64,000 nucleotides of DNA from Mycolicibacterium komossense (GCF_025822605.1 NZ_JACKTY010000029.1:499236-563235); one strand, 5' to 3'. Shown: positions 34,869 through 45,124, counted from the stretch's first letter. Made by a program: numbers and translations. The notes: generated by a model not told the origin, from the sequence alone.

Positions 34869-36092
34869 TCAAGAGCCTTCATCTCTAAACGTTCGTTTTG
34901 AATGCACAAGAGCGAACCACCACGGAACGATTGAAATTAGGGGGGCGAGTACGAATGCGCTAGCTGCACCCATCAAGCCAAAGAGGGCTGCGCCGGCAAG
35001 AACCCCGACCGTCATTAATACGGCCACGAACATCCTGACTCGCACCACTAATCCCGCTGAGCCTCGAAGCCTCATTACCTGCACCATAACTTGCGCCAAA
35101 GTCTGCAGGAGATAAGCGGCGATAAGTAAAGGCGCGACAGAGCGCCCTGCTTCCCAGCTCGGTCCGAGTAGAAACTCACCCAGCCAATCGGGAATGAGCA
35201 AGACTGCCAATGCAAAGAGTCCGCAGAATATCGCTAACGCAACCAAAACAACGGGAGCCGGACTTGGCAAGATCCGGTGCGGTGTCTTCGATCTTCGGAT
35301 TCGCGGAATCAAGAACACGATCAGCGCCGAATAGACGACATTCAGCGGACCCAAAATAATGGCACCGGCGCGAAGGCCTCCAGCCACAGCCAGGCTCGAA
35401 ACCACAGGCACCAACGCCGTGACAGCTTGTCCGATACCATTGTTTGCGAGAAAATCGAGCGCATACTGCGTTCTCGTGACTCGTTGGTGCGCCGCCCATT
35501 TAAAGGCTCCCTTGAGCCTTGGCCTCAGTCGGGCTTGTCCGATCAAAGCAAAGCCCACGCCAAGGGTTGCGCCCAGTCCCCACCCGAGGATCGCAGACGC
35601 AATGGGAGGCACACCCAAGACAGCAATCGCCGGCGGCGCCAGTAATGTTCCGAATAGCCAGAGCGTGTCCAAAATCAACGCATTACGGGGCACTTCATCT
35701 GTGAACGCGACATACCGGAGTGAGTCGGCAAGGACCACCAACGGCATAGCGGCGGCGAAGCTCCATCCAATCCAGATGGCATCAGTTGAAGATGTAAGGC
35801 TGAACCCGACTAAGAAAACGATGCCCGAGACAGTTCCGGCGAAAACCGCTGTCGCCGAACTGAATGATCGCCAGTCGGCGGTGCTGTCAAGCTTCTCACT
35901 ACCGTCGATGAGGCTGACTTCACCCAAGAATGCGCGGCTCACTCCTAAAAGAATCCACGACAAGGCATAGGCCACTGCGAACACGCCAAAGTGATCAACT
36001 GACGCATCTCGCGCAGCATATACAGACAGCGCGAGTGTGGTCAGACTTGAGACGCCCTGATCAGTCGCGAGTTCGACAACATTCCGTTTCAT
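34869..36092 (-). CDS. Wzx-like polysaccharide flippase (MATE/MOP superfamily)
   Basis: About 407 residues from the ATG at 36092, which overlaps the upstream glycosyltransferase stop (ATGA). Around twelve hydrophobic helices, with the N-terminal MOP signature ELATDQGVSSLTTLALSVYA. No enzyme motif. It would flip the lipid-linked oligosaccharide across the membrane. Paired with the GT4 gene and facing the Wzy-like polymerase, as expected of a Wzx/Wzy pathway. Confidence 0.78.
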   Translation of the reverse strand: MKRNVVELATDQGVSSLTTLALSVYAARDASVDHFGVFAVAYALSWILLGVSRAFLGEVSLIDGSEKLDSTADWRSFSSATAVFAGTVSGIVFLVGFSLTSSTDAIWIGWSFAAAMPLVVLADSLRYVAFTDEVPRNALILDTLWLFGTLLAPPAIAVLGVPPIASAILGWGLGATLGVGFALIGQARLRPRLKGAFKWAAHQRVTRTQYALDFLANNGIGQAVTALVPVVSSLAVAGGLRAGAIILGPLNVVYSALIVFLIPRIRRSKTPHRILPSPAPVVLVALAIFCGLFALAVLLIPDWLGEFLLGPSWEAGRSVAPLLIAAYLLQTLAQVMVQVMRLRGSAGLVVRVRMFVAVLMTVGVLAGAALFGLMGAASAFVLAPLISIVPWWFALVHSKRTFRDEGS

Positions 36093-37171
36093 TTTTTGAG
36101 GCCGGACACTAATGCGTTCCAAGAATCCAAGATGGAGGAGTGACTTAACTGTTTTTCGCGAGCCCGGGCAACTTTCGCGTAGTCATAAATCGAAGTGCGG
36201 GCTCTTTCGATAGCGTGCGCAAATTCTGCAGGTACCGGCTTCGCACGTTCCCCGCATGCGAATATCGGCACCATTTCATTCATTGCGGGCATGTCCAGCA
36301 CCACGACTGGCCGCCACTTTTCCGCCGCTTCAACCATTGTGTAGCCAAAGGTTTCCGCAAATGATGGATGGACAACAATATCGGCGTCCGACATGAGACG
36401 GTCTCCGCCGGCGACATATCCGAGGAGCCGGACGCGATCCGTCAAACACAGTTCCTCGATCAAGGCGCTGAGCCGGTCGTACTCCTCCCCGGCGCCTGCG
36501 ATTTCCAGGCTGCATTCCTGGGAAAGGTACTGCATCGCGCGTATGGCGAGCTCCCAATTCTTGCGTCTAATCAGCGAGCCAACGCCCACCAGCCTGGCCG
36601 CAGATCGAGTGTTGGAATTATGGCCACCCGCAGCAGGTTCACTTCCAGTGACTGCGGTTACGTTAGGTATCACGGTCAGCTGCTTCAGCGGCCACACAAT
36701 GCGCGCAACTGCGGCACGGTTTGATCCACTGACACAGACCGCCGCCTGCAGCCGAAACGATAAGAGACGTAGGGCAACCGCCGCGATAGTCACTCGCCAC
36801 TCGTTTCGCAGCCGCCAAGGGAGAATGCTGTGCTCCCAGAGAATCAACTTGAAATCTGAGAAGACAGTTGCGGCAGCCAGCGCGACGAAAGCCCATGAGC
36901 CTGCCGCGATAACGACGGCACCCGCCTCAGATCGACTCTTCGCGATCCTGCGCAGCTTCCGCAATGCCAACAGACGTCCTCGCCATCCACCCTGCTGGTC
37001 CAACGTTGTCACTGGATACGCTGCGTTGTCAGGGGGCGCCCCAGTAATCACCACAAGCTCGACCTGTCCGGCTGGTAACAGTTCCAGCAAAGCCTCGATA
37101 GCTTTTTCCATGCCAAGACGTGGCTTCACCCGATCCGCCACGAAGACGACCTGTCTCGATAGCCGCATCAT
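36089..37171 (-). CDS. GT4-family glycosyltransferase
   Basis: 360 residues. The C-terminal Rossmann half shows the GT-B retaining signature: RLVGVGSLIRRKNWELAIRA, LEIAGAGEEYDRL, VRLLGYVAGGDRLMSDADIV and HPSFAETFGYTMVEAAEKWR, the EX7E-like motif. The N-terminal half carries a hydrophobic stretch (AGAVVIAAGSWAFVALAAAT) suggesting membrane contact. Donor sugar cannot be read. Translationally coupled to the flippase. Confidence 0.85.
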   Translation of the reverse strand: MMRLSRQVVFVADRVKPRLGMEKAIEALLELLPAGQVELVVITGAPPDNAAYPVTTLDQQGGWRGRLLALRKLRRIAKSRSEAGAVVIAAGSWAFVALAAATVFSDFKLILWEHSILPWRLRNEWRVTIAAVALRLLSFRLQAAVCVSGSNRAAVARIVWPLKQLTVIPNVTAVTGSEPAAGGHNSNTRSAARLVGVGSLIRRKNWELAIRAMQYLSQECSLEIAGAGEEYDRLSALIEELCLTDRVRLLGYVAGGDRLMSDADIVVHPSFAETFGYTMVEAAEKWRPVVVLDMPAMNEMVPIFACGERAKPVPAEFAHAIERARTSIYDYAKVARAREKQLSHSSILDSWNALVSGLKK

Positions 37172-37876
37172 TCGATTGTCCTAACTCACGCTCCCAGGGC
37201 GGGAGTCATGGAGATCTAGCAAATATCTTTCAAAGGGCCTGTTACTGTTCTTCGTGCGGCCCCACCGAAGCTCAGCTGAATACGTTATTAGCCGCTGCAG
37301 AGCAATGGCTGATGGCACCACGGTCCATCAATAGCCTAACAATCGGGACTCGATGGCCGCTAACGTCTTCCGCCTCTTGACTTTCGGTGGGCGGTGGCCC
37401 CCACCCAAGCTTGCATAAAGGCAACCCAGGCGATCGACAACCCCGGTGATCATTGTCGAGGAGCATCCGCAATTCGTCGACACCTTTGTGAGTTATCGCA
37501 CCATCCGTCGGCCGTGGCGGTTGGCGATCGCGCTTTGTCCGCAGATACTGCTGGGCGACTCCTAGCCTCGTTGCCGGTGTTGCCTCATCCAAACGATGAC
37601 TAGCCAGGGACTGATTCTGTTGCAGTGCAATATGATCACATCATTCATGCGCTGCCCCGACAACTAGGTCGAGCCGCCGACGATCTCAGAGGCTGAACTG
37701 CAAGATCCTCCACGCGCTCAACCTCACCGGACTCTGGCCCCAGCATCGCCTTAGACGGGAAAACGGCGGCACACCGTTGGCGGCCCTGTTGAGATCTTTC
37801 CACTCGGTTGGGCCGTAGCAAATGGTGCTAGATTAATCGGTGACAACAAGTTCTAGATAAGGATCGTGGAGGAACG
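37172..37876. other. Gap between divergent exopolysaccharide genes
   Basis: About 700 bases, moderately AT-rich, no supported gene. A plus-strand frame ending near 37819 (LHALNLTGLWPQHRLRRENG) looks weakly protein-like and might be a gene fragment, but I cannot identify it. Confidence 0.4.
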
Positions 37877-38650
37877 TTGGAGTTGAAAAAGGCAGTCAGA
37901 ACTGCCCAGACCTACGCCGCACCCCTGGTCGATATCAAAGCGTGGGGCCAGCGAGAGCTACGTAGAATACGCCATAGCCCCTCTGATTCGTGCTATCGAG
38001 CGTTTGAGAAACTTCCGGTAGCAACCGGGCGTCAATTTCTTGATATCGGTGCCAACCGCGGACAAACCATTGATTCATTTCGTTTGTATCAAAAGGCGAC
38101 TCCAATACTAGCTTTCGAGCCGAGCGCAGTTTTAGTGCGGAGACTTGTCAAGCAGTACTCTGAGGATCCTGCCGTGACCATTCATCCCTTTGGTTTAGGT
38201 CATGAAAACGGTCACTTCGACCTTTTCGTCCCATTTTACCGCGGCTTTATGTTCGATGGACTGGCGTCATTTGACTATGATTCAGCGCATGACTGGCTCA
38301 ATTCGGAGCATATCTATGGATTTAAAGAACGTCATTTGAAGATCGAGAAAATACGTTGCGAAGTGCGCATATGGGACGAAGTGGAGACCTCTCCCGATCT
38401 GGTCAAGATAGACGTTCAGGGCTATGAAGCAAGCGTGTTGCGAGGTGGACTTCAGACGATACGCAATCATCGCCCGACTTTCCTCCTCGAGAATAATTCC
38501 GAATTCCTGCATGAGGATATTCTCTTCGCGGAAGGATATCGTCGCGCATCGTATACGAACAGTCGAATGATCCTGGGCGAACTGGGTGCCAAGAATACTT
38601 TTTACTTCCCAGAAGAAAAGGCCGAGGATATTCGGGCGTCATTCAGTTGA
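37877..38650 (+). CDS. FkbM-family methyltransferase
   Basis: 257 residues from a TTG start with GGAGGAA before it. SAM-binding motif FLDIGANRGQTIDSF near residue 53, acidic strand end LAFEPSA, and the FkbM hallmark DLVKIDVQGYEASVLRGGLQ near 175. Likely O-methylates a sugar of the polysaccharide. Its base composition is clearly more AT-rich than the core genes, a sign of transfer. Confidence 0.87.
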   Translation: MELKKAVRTAQTYAAPLVDIKAWGQRELRRIRHSPSDSCYRAFEKLPVATGRQFLDIGANRGQTIDSFRLYQKATPILAFEPSAVLVRRLVKQYSEDPAVTIHPFGLGHENGHFDLFVPFYRGFMFDGLASFDYDSAHDWLNSEHIYGFKERHLKIEKIRCEVRIWDEVETSPDLVKIDVQGYEASVLRGGLQTIRNHRPTFLLENNSEFLHEDILFAEGYRRASYTNSRMILGELGAKNTFYFPEEKAEDIRASFS

Positions 38651-38805
38651 CCCTGCGGTTCAAAAGTCCAGTATAGAGATCACTTCCATTAATCGGGACC
38701 GATAGAAGACGATTCTTGGAAAATCTCTGATTCAGCGTGCTATGAGCAATCGATCGCGTTTAGAGGACAACGTCGCTAACACCAACAGCTTGGTAAGTGA
38801 GCTAA

Positions 38806-38815
38806 TTTTTTTTTT
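38806..38815 (+). repeat. Ten-T homopolymer
   Basis: A run of ten T lies in the gap between the FkbM gene and the heparinase-like gene. It is unusual in this GC-rich genome; possible terminator tail or slippage site, no stem seen. Confidence 0.5.
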
Positions 38816-38853
38816 CCGCAAAAGCCAATTTTTGTTGTATCGATTGCTTGTTC

Positions 38854-40989
38854 TTACCCCAACAAGACGGATGCCGGTTTGTCGATATCAACGACGGCAT
38901 TACGACTGCGTTCACCGTCCACCCACTGAACAACGATCTGGCTTTTCAAAGATTTGACGGACAGACTTTCATTGATGTCGCCCTCATCAGATGAAATTAG
39001 CGCAACCATGACGACGGGCAACTCCGACAGGCAATTGGCACTGAGCCACCAAGCCGGTGTCCGACCTTCCGCGGGGTCTGACCACCAACCTCTGTTGGAT
39101 TCTTCGTCGCCGCGGACAGCTGAAACGGTCAGTGGTTGCGTTGCTGCGTAATGAAACCGCAGCGCCTCGGATCCCCTGCAGGAAGCTATGTGTCCATCGC
39201 TAACCGGTACGACGTCCAGGCTCGGATGTAGCGGCCAGTTCTGTTCGCACGAATGCGACCCCTTACCCGTGATGAGGTCGATAATCAGCTGCGAGCGCTC
39301 GTTCGGCGGAGCTATGAGCCAGCGCCGATGAATAACAGTGTCCCGGAGGCGCGCATAGCCGTCGTGCCTGGCGTCAACGACGCCCGCCTCTAGATCAATT
39401 CCTAAAATCTCCACCCCGGCGTGCTGCAACCACAAATACGGGCCAGCAACGACCGACTGATCCTGCCCGTCAACACAAACGGTCGAATGCGCACGCGTTC
39501 CACGCACGACGGTGCGCCAACCCGGATGGCCGTAATAGCTCCCTGTTCCTGGATCGCCGATCAAATCCTCACCGGCCTCGCTCAAAGTCACTGCCAAAGC
39601 ATCTGCGTGCCCGTGCGCTGCGGTCGAGAGGTAACCGAGAGGTCCGACGTCCATCGTGATTCTGCGATTTTCGTTGCGCAACACGACCAGTCCGCCATGA
39701 GGCGCGACAAAGCTTGGCGCGCGAGCGAAGTCCGGTTCAGCAGAGCTCAGAAGCCTGTTGGACGTAGATCCAGACTGTGCGAGAGCTCTGAACCATTGTG
39801 CGTCAAGGCTGTCACGGCCCGCGTCAATCTGCGCAGCGCACCGGCCAGATGTGGCGACGATGCCAAGATGATCGTGCACCGTACGCGCCGGCTGAACACC
39901 AAGCCGCAAAGCGAATCCTTCGTCGTCGTCGCCATAACGCGGTGCTGGATCTCCTTTGCCTGCCAAAGCAGCCAAAAAGGAGCAGCTTCGGCCCAAGGCC
40001 TCTACCAGCGGAACTGGGGCCGAGCCGTCGCGCCCAATCAGGAGCGCAGTTACCAGATGGAGCAACTCGACGGTGTACAGCTGATAGCAAATCGATTGCT
40101 CAGCTGCCGCGCCGTCGGCAAGCACCTGCTTACCAGCCTCATTTGAGAGAACCTCGATTGCGGAGCGCTCCCACTTCCGAGACTCGCGTAGTTCTGGGAA
40201 CATGATGGCGACAACAGCGAGACCCGCCATCTCGCCGATTAGATGGTTGTTCGCAGAGCTGAAACGAGACCGATCTTCCCAGCATCGCCGTGCGCTCTCG
40301 GACAAGACATCGACGACTCGGCGAAACCGCTCGGGCGTCAATTGAGGCGCGTCACGCAAGCCCTGCATAGCGATCGTGATGGCGATAGCGCGGAGGCCCG
40401 TTTCCATCGCGCCTGACCAGGCGATGCCGTGCCCGGGAGGATTTTGGTCGATCCAGCTATCCAGTTGCTCGAACGCCGCCGCGCAGTAGCGGTCGTCGTT
40501 CGTGAACAGCCAAGCTTGCGCCAACCAAGGCAGGTGTTGTAGCCGATGGAGCCGCCACATCAACCCCATTTTTCCCGGAAGCGTCCGAAAATTGATTCGG
40601 TCCGAAGGACGAGTCGGAAGAAGTTGCCCTGTGATCGGCTCATAATTCCAATCGATGGGGCGGCTTAGGGAGACTTCTGGATATCCGGGAAACCGAAAGC
40701 AGAGGTCAGCGACTCGATCAGCTTCACTCACCAAGTCGGCTACATAGTCTGGATGCTCTTCCGAGATACGTTGAGCCTGTTCGCGATCCAGAAGTACCGG
40801 CCGCTCTGTGCCGTCACGAAACAGTTTCAGCGCTGCTGCCCAATCTTTGGGTCCAGTTGCCAACGAGGCCCCGCTTGAAGCACTTCGGTTACGGGTAAGT
40901 CGACTGCGGGCCATACTTCTTGAACGCCAGATCAGCTCCCGGGCGTGCATGGCGCGGAGGCGACGAAAATACCACCCGACATCATGCAT
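38854..40989 (-). CDS. Heparinase II/III-like (alginate-lyase superfamily) protein
   Basis: About 711 residues from the ATG at 40989. The N-terminal (alpha/alpha) toroid is typical of Hepar_II_III_N: TGLRAIAITIAMQGLRDAPQ and SSANNHLIGEMAGLAVVAIM, the NNHLIGE motif. The C-terminal beta-sandwich domain has AAHGHADALAVTLSEAGEDL, IGDPGTGSYY and RGTRAHSTVCVDGQDQSV. These are the conserved His/Tyr/Asn residues of polysaccharide lyases. No signal peptide is obvious. Such genes are often embedded in exopolysaccharide clusters; a lyase for uronic-acid chains fits the AlgD gene nearby. Confidence 0.83.
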   Translation of the reverse strand: MHDVGWYFRRLRAMHARELIWRSRSMARSRLTRNRSASSGASLATGPKDWAAALKLFRDGTERPVLLDREQAQRISEEHPDYVADLVSEADRVADLCFRFPGYPEVSLSRPIDWNYEPITGQLLPTRPSDRINFRTLPGKMGLMWRLHRLQHLPWLAQAWLFTNDDRYCAAAFEQLDSWIDQNPPGHGIAWSGAMETGLRAIAITIAMQGLRDAPQLTPERFRRVVDVLSESARRCWEDRSRFSSANNHLIGEMAGLAVVAIMFPELRESRKWERSAIEVLSNEAGKQVLADGAAAEQSICYQLYTVELLHLVTALLIGRDGSAPVPLVEALGRSCSFLAALAGKGDPAPRYGDDDEGFALRLGVQPARTVHDHLGIVATSGRCAAQIDAGRDSLDAQWFRALAQSGSTSNRLLSSAEPDFARAPSFVAPHGGLVVLRNENRRITMDVGPLGYLSTAAHGHADALAVTLSEAGEDLIGDPGTGSYYGHPGWRTVVRGTRAHSTVCVDGQDQSVVAGPYLWLQHAGVEILGIDLEAGVVDARHDGYARLRDTVIHRRWLIAPPNERSQLIIDLITGKGSHSCEQNWPLHPSLDVVPVSDGHIASCRGSEALRFHYAATQPLTVSAVRGDEESNRGWWSDPAEGRTPAWWLSANCLSELPVVMVALISSDEGDINESLSVKSLKSQIVVQWVDGERSRNAVVDIDKPASVLLG

Positions 40990-42590
40990 CCGGCAGCCCG
41001 TTGACTGCACTGCGTTCGATGATCTTGCGCCAACGTTGTTCGAATTCCCCCAGTTTCACGAGGACAAAGATACAAGCAACTCAGCTGTCCCGCCCGGTGC
41101 GGACGCGGGTATCAGTCGGTAGCCGGCTCTTCCCGAGCCTCAGGATCTGCGGCTTGTCAAAGACCGCTGGGGCCTTGGCGTTCAAGCGTCTCCAGATGAG
41201 CCTGAATGACAGCCGTCAAAGCACACACCCGTGGCAAGCGCCGACGGCTCACGGTCACCAAGACCACCGAAAGCGCTGAGCGTCAGCAGTTCCGATTTCA
41301 GCAACGAGAAGACGGCCCCATCGACGGCTGTGTCCAAGTGCGACTTGAAAAAGCTGACTCGGTGGCAACTTCCGATGCCTAGCGAGACGAGCAGCACCGA
41401 AGCGCTACTCTCTAATACCATCTCTGGCGCATCGAACCGATTGTCGCGCAAGACCGTTCACCAGGATCCCGATGATCGTCAGGTGTCACTTGCCCGAACT
41501 TCTGCCGACCCCCAATACAGCACGACGCAAGGCCGTGCGGCCGCACTTGTACTTGCCGAAATCCTTTTCGTCTCTTTACCTTCAGCTCGGCTCGACCAGC
41601 CACAGTGAGCGGCGAAGTTTGCTCAGACGATCGAGCAGCGAAGTTGCTTCCCTATAGTGGAACTCTTTGCGAACTCAGGTCGGTAGCTACTGTGCGCCTC
41701 CTTGCGAGGGGCGCCACCGACAACGACCGTGATGAACCGCCGAAGCGTCCGCGTTGAGAAGAACCCGAATACCCCCGGCGTGTCGCAACGCGTGACCCGT
41801 CTGGGCCTATTCGGAGCCGCGGCGAGCGACTTACCGGAATCTGTCGAGGTTCCTGGCTAGCCAGGAACCGCCGACGTTCTTCGGCCCGCTGGCGATAGAC
41901 CTTCCCGCTATCGACGTATCGCGGCAGGCGTCGCCACGCACTACGACGCCACGGCGAGATCATCCGAACATCGATCTCCGCAGGTCGAAGGCACTATCAC
42001 CGCAGAACCGCATGCCCGTGAGAGGCCAGAACAGACTCGATAGGCCGACCCTGAACCACCTCTGTTCGAGTGCAGCTCATCGAGCAGAGCACACGTTGCC
42101 AAAGCAGATCGCTGCGCGCTTTGCTGGCCCATCCCGAAGAGTCCAGCTAAGACAGCAATACCGATAAATTCCTCTGAGCTTGGCACTTCGCTGTCGGGCA
42201 CAGCCACTTGCCGAACCGCGGCGTCGGGCCCGAGAAACGCAGTCACCGCCCCAAACGACGACTGGTCATCGCGGCCTCGGCGCTCCGCTGTTGAGCAACA
42301 GAATCTTGCGATAGGGGGTGCATCACAGCGACATCGGCACCTGATTACCTTGCCCCACAGGAAGTTTGATCCCTCGGCCACTAGAGCAGGAGCGCCGCAC
42401 CACTTCGCGGCGCGTGAATCACATGTCGACGCCGAAAGCGGTACCCTGCGACGGGCAGCGCGATCCAGCGTCCAAGCATCGCCACTTCAGACCCCAACGG
42501 TCGAGCAGCCTGCACACTTACTCGGACGGTGCACGTTGATCCGACGGCAACACTTGAATTCTTCTAAGATCATCGATGACAGGGGGGCAT
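40990..42590. other. 1.6-kb gene-poor stretch in the exopolysaccharide region
   Basis: No complete gene is supported. A minus-strand frame around 41941-42381 contains EFIGIAVLAGLFGMGQQSAQ and is vaguely protein-like; others look random. No IS ends, tRNA or strong hairpins found. Probably degraded coding DNA left by insertions and deletions. Confidence 0.45.
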
Positions 42591-43901
42591 ATGAAGATAA
42601 GCATCTTCGGCTTGGGTTACGTTGGTGCCGTTTCGGCGGCATGCTTGGCGTCTGACGGCCACGACGTAGTCGGCGTCGACCCCAACCAAACAAAAGTCGA
42701 CCTCATAAACGCCGGTCAGACGCCAATTATCGAAGCTGATATCGGCGAAATGATCGCGACCGAAGTGAAGTCCGGCCGACTCCACGCGACCACCAATGCC
42801 GCCGAAGCGGTTCACGCCAGTGATCTTTCGTTGATCTGCGTTGGTACGCCTAGCCAGCTGAACGGGAATCTTGATCTCAGCTACGTGCGTCGCGTATGCG
42901 AACAGATCGGCGAGGCGCTCCGGGAAAAGGGCTCCTACCATGTCGTCGCGGCTCGGTCGACAATGCTGCCGGGGAGTATGCGCGGTGTCGTGATCCCCAC
43001 TCTCGAAACCGCCTCCGCGAAGGTGGCCGGCACCGACTTCGGTGTTTGCAATAATCCGGAATTCCTCCGCGAAGGTACCGCAGTGTGGGATTACTATCAT
43101 CCACCTAAAACTGTGATTGGTGAGACGGATGCCAGAGCGGGCGAACCACTGGTCACCCTTTATGGTGACCTAGATTCGCCAGTGATCCGCACATCAGTAG
43201 AAGTCGCTGAGATGGTGAAATATGCCGACAACAACTGGCATGCAGTAAAAGTCGCTTTTGCCAACGAAATCGGCTCGATCAGCAAAGCTGCCGGAATCGA
43301 CGGCAGACAGGTAATGGAGATCTTCTGTAAAGACACTAAACTCAATCTGTCGGCGTACTACATGAAGCCCGGCTTTGCATTCGGCGGTTCATGCCTACCA
43401 AAGGACGTGCGTGCGCTGACCTATAAGGCCCGCGATCTGGACCTTGATGTGCCGCTGCTCAATTCGATCCTGCCGTCCAACCGCCGCCAAGTCGATCGCG
43501 CGATAACGATGATCACCTCGAAAGGTAAGCGCAAGATCGGAGTTCTGGGGTTTGCGTTTAAAGCCGGCACCGACGACCTGCGCGAATCGCCTATCGTCGA
43601 TGTGATCGAGCACCTTCTCGGAAAAGGATACGACCTCCGGTTGTACGACAACAATGTCAGCATGGCAGCGCTGACGGGAGCAAACCGCGACTATATCCTC
43701 AATCACATTCCGCATATATCCAGACTGATGGTGGAAACTGTCGACGAGGTGATGGAGTTCGCAGAGACCATTGTGGTAGGCAACGGCGCCGACGAATTTA
43801 GATCTGCAGTTGAAAGCGCACGAAACGACCAAATGGTAATCGATCTCGTGCGGGTGGATGAACGTGTCAGCGATAACAACTACGATGGGATCTGTTGGTG
43901 A
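42591..43901 (+). CDS. algD: GDP-mannose 6-dehydrogenase, AlgD type
   Basis: 436 residues from the ATG at 42591 (AGGGGGG just upstream), the same length as Pseudomonas AlgD. NAD-binding MKISIFGLGYVGAVSAACLA, a substrate region with AEMVKYADNNWHAVKVAFAN, catalytic Cys268 in FAFGGSCLPKDVRALTYKA (the same residue number as Pseudomonas), and a C-terminus ending GICW as in AlgD. It oxidises GDP-mannose twice to GDP-mannuronate with 2 NAD+. The gene overlaps the following glycosyltransferase (GTGA). It predicts a uronic-acid sugar in the polymer, although UDP-glucose dehydrogenase specificity is not fully excluded. Confidence 0.9.
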   Translation: MKISIFGLGYVGAVSAACLASDGHDVVGVDPNQTKVDLINAGQTPIIEADIGEMIATEVKSGRLHATTNAAEAVHASDLSLICVGTPSQLNGNLDLSYVRRVCEQIGEALREKGSYHVVAARSTMLPGSMRGVVIPTLETASAKVAGTDFGVCNNPEFLREGTAVWDYYHPPKTVIGETDARAGEPLVTLYGDLDSPVIRTSVEVAEMVKYADNNWHAVKVAFANEIGSISKAAGIDGRQVMEIFCKDTKLNLSAYYMKPGFAFGGSCLPKDVRALTYKARDLDLDVPLLNSILPSNRRQVDRAITMITSKGKRKIGVLGFAFKAGTDDLRESPIVDVIEHLLGKGYDLRLYDNNVSMAALTGANRDYILNHIPHISRLMVETVDEVMEFAETIVVGNGADEFRSAVESARNDQMVIDLVRVDERVSDNNYDGICW

Positions 43902-45124
43902 GGTCAGCGTTACCAGATCGGCGGGGCGGCGCGAAGCGCGTTCTGATCTTGGTCGAAAATCTACCCTCGCCATTCGACCGACGTGTGTGGCAAGAGGCTA
44001 CTACGTTGCATGCCCACGGTTGGCAGGTCAGCATAATCTGCCCTACAGGCAAAGGTTACGAACAAACGCGAGAAATTGTTGACGGGATTTATATCTACCG
44101 CTATCGCCTGCCGACCGAGGGAAATGGAGCTCTCAGCTATCTGGCTGAATACTCCACGGCACTTTGGCATACTTTCCGTTTGGCTTTCAAAGTGCGAAAT
44201 GAGCGCGGTTTTGATGTCGTGCATGCCTGCAATCCGCCTGACTTCCTTTTCCTGGTGGGCGGATTCTTCAAGATTTTCGCCAAGACCCGTTTCTTATTTG
44301 ATCACCATGACATCAACCCCGAGCTATATGAAGCAAAGTTCGGGCGCAGGGACATTTTTTGGAAACTGATGGTTTGGCTAGAACGGGCGACATTCCGAAC
44401 GGCCGATATCTCAATCGCAACGAACGAGTCCTACCGCCGAATCGCTATTGAGAGGGGCGGTATGGATCCTCAGCGCGTATTCGTGGTGCGCAGCGGGCCG
44501 ATGCTTGACCGGCTCAAGATCGTTCCCGCCAAGCCCGCGTTGAAATGCGGCAGAAAGTACTTGGTCGGCTATGTAGGTGTGATGGGCAAACAAGAGGGAA
44601 TCGACCTCCTCTTGCTCGCAGCTAAGCACATCGTGGAGGACATGGGTCGTGAGGACGTACACTTCGGCCTGGTCGGAGGTGGTACTTCGCTGGATGAGAT
44701 GCAGCGTCTCGCAGTCACTCTCGGCGTCGCGGACTACGTCACCTTCACCGGCCGCGTTCCCGATGACGAACTCCTCGACATGCTCAACAGCGCGGACGTC
44801 TGTGTCAATCCAGACGTGGCGAATGAAATGAATGACAAGTCGACGATGAACAAAATCATGGAGTACATGGCACTCGGCAAGCCGATCGTCCAGTTCGACC
44901 TGACCGAAGGTCGATACTCAGCCGGTGAAGCGTCGCTATACGCGGCGAAGAACGATGCAGTTGACATGGCACAAAAGATCACGGAGCTCCTCGATGACCC
45001 GGAGCGCCGAGAACGAATGGGCGCGTTCGGCTTAACCCGTGTGCAGGATGAACTTGCGTGGGAGTACGAGGTACCCAATCTGCTCCGTGCATATGACGCT
45101 GTAATCGCCGGCACTAAGCCCTGA
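43898..45124 (+). CDS. GT4-family glycosyltransferase
   Basis: 408 residues from a GTG overlapping the algD stop. N-terminal domain: KRVLILVENLPSPFDRRVWQ EATT then DVVHACNPPDFLFLVGGFF. C-terminal GT-B half: YLVGYVGVMGKQEGIDLLLL, FTGRVPDDELLDMLNSADVC and the EX7E-like region NEMNDKSTMNKIMEYMALGK. Typical of exopolysaccharide glycosyltransferases. Coupling to algD suggests it may use the GDP-uronate or build the sugar next to it; that is inference. Confidence 0.88.
   Translation: MRSALPDRRGGAKRVLILVENLPSPFDRRVWQEATTLHAHGWQVSIICPTGKGYEQTREIVDGIYIYRYRLPTEGNGALSYLAEYSTALWHTFRLAFKVRNERGFDVVHACNPPDFLFLVGGFFKIFAKTRFLFDHHDINPELYEAKFGRRDIFWKLMVWLERATFRTADISIATNESYRRIAIERGGMDPQRVFVVRSGPMLDRLKIVPAKPALKCGRKYLVGYVGVMGKQEGIDLLLLAAKHIVEDMGREDVHFGLVGGGTSLDEMQRLAVTLGVADYVTFTGRVPDDELLDMLNSADVCVNPDVANEMNDKSTMNKIMEYMALGKPIVQFDLTEGRYSAGEASLYAAKNDAVDMAQKITELLDDPERRERMGAFGLTRVQDELAWEYEVPNLLRAYDAVIAGTKP

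Noticed and set aside
41941..42381. 146-codon minus-strand frame before algD
   Set aside because: Weak protein-like middle but no known motif and no ribosome site; reported only as part of the gene-poor stretch.
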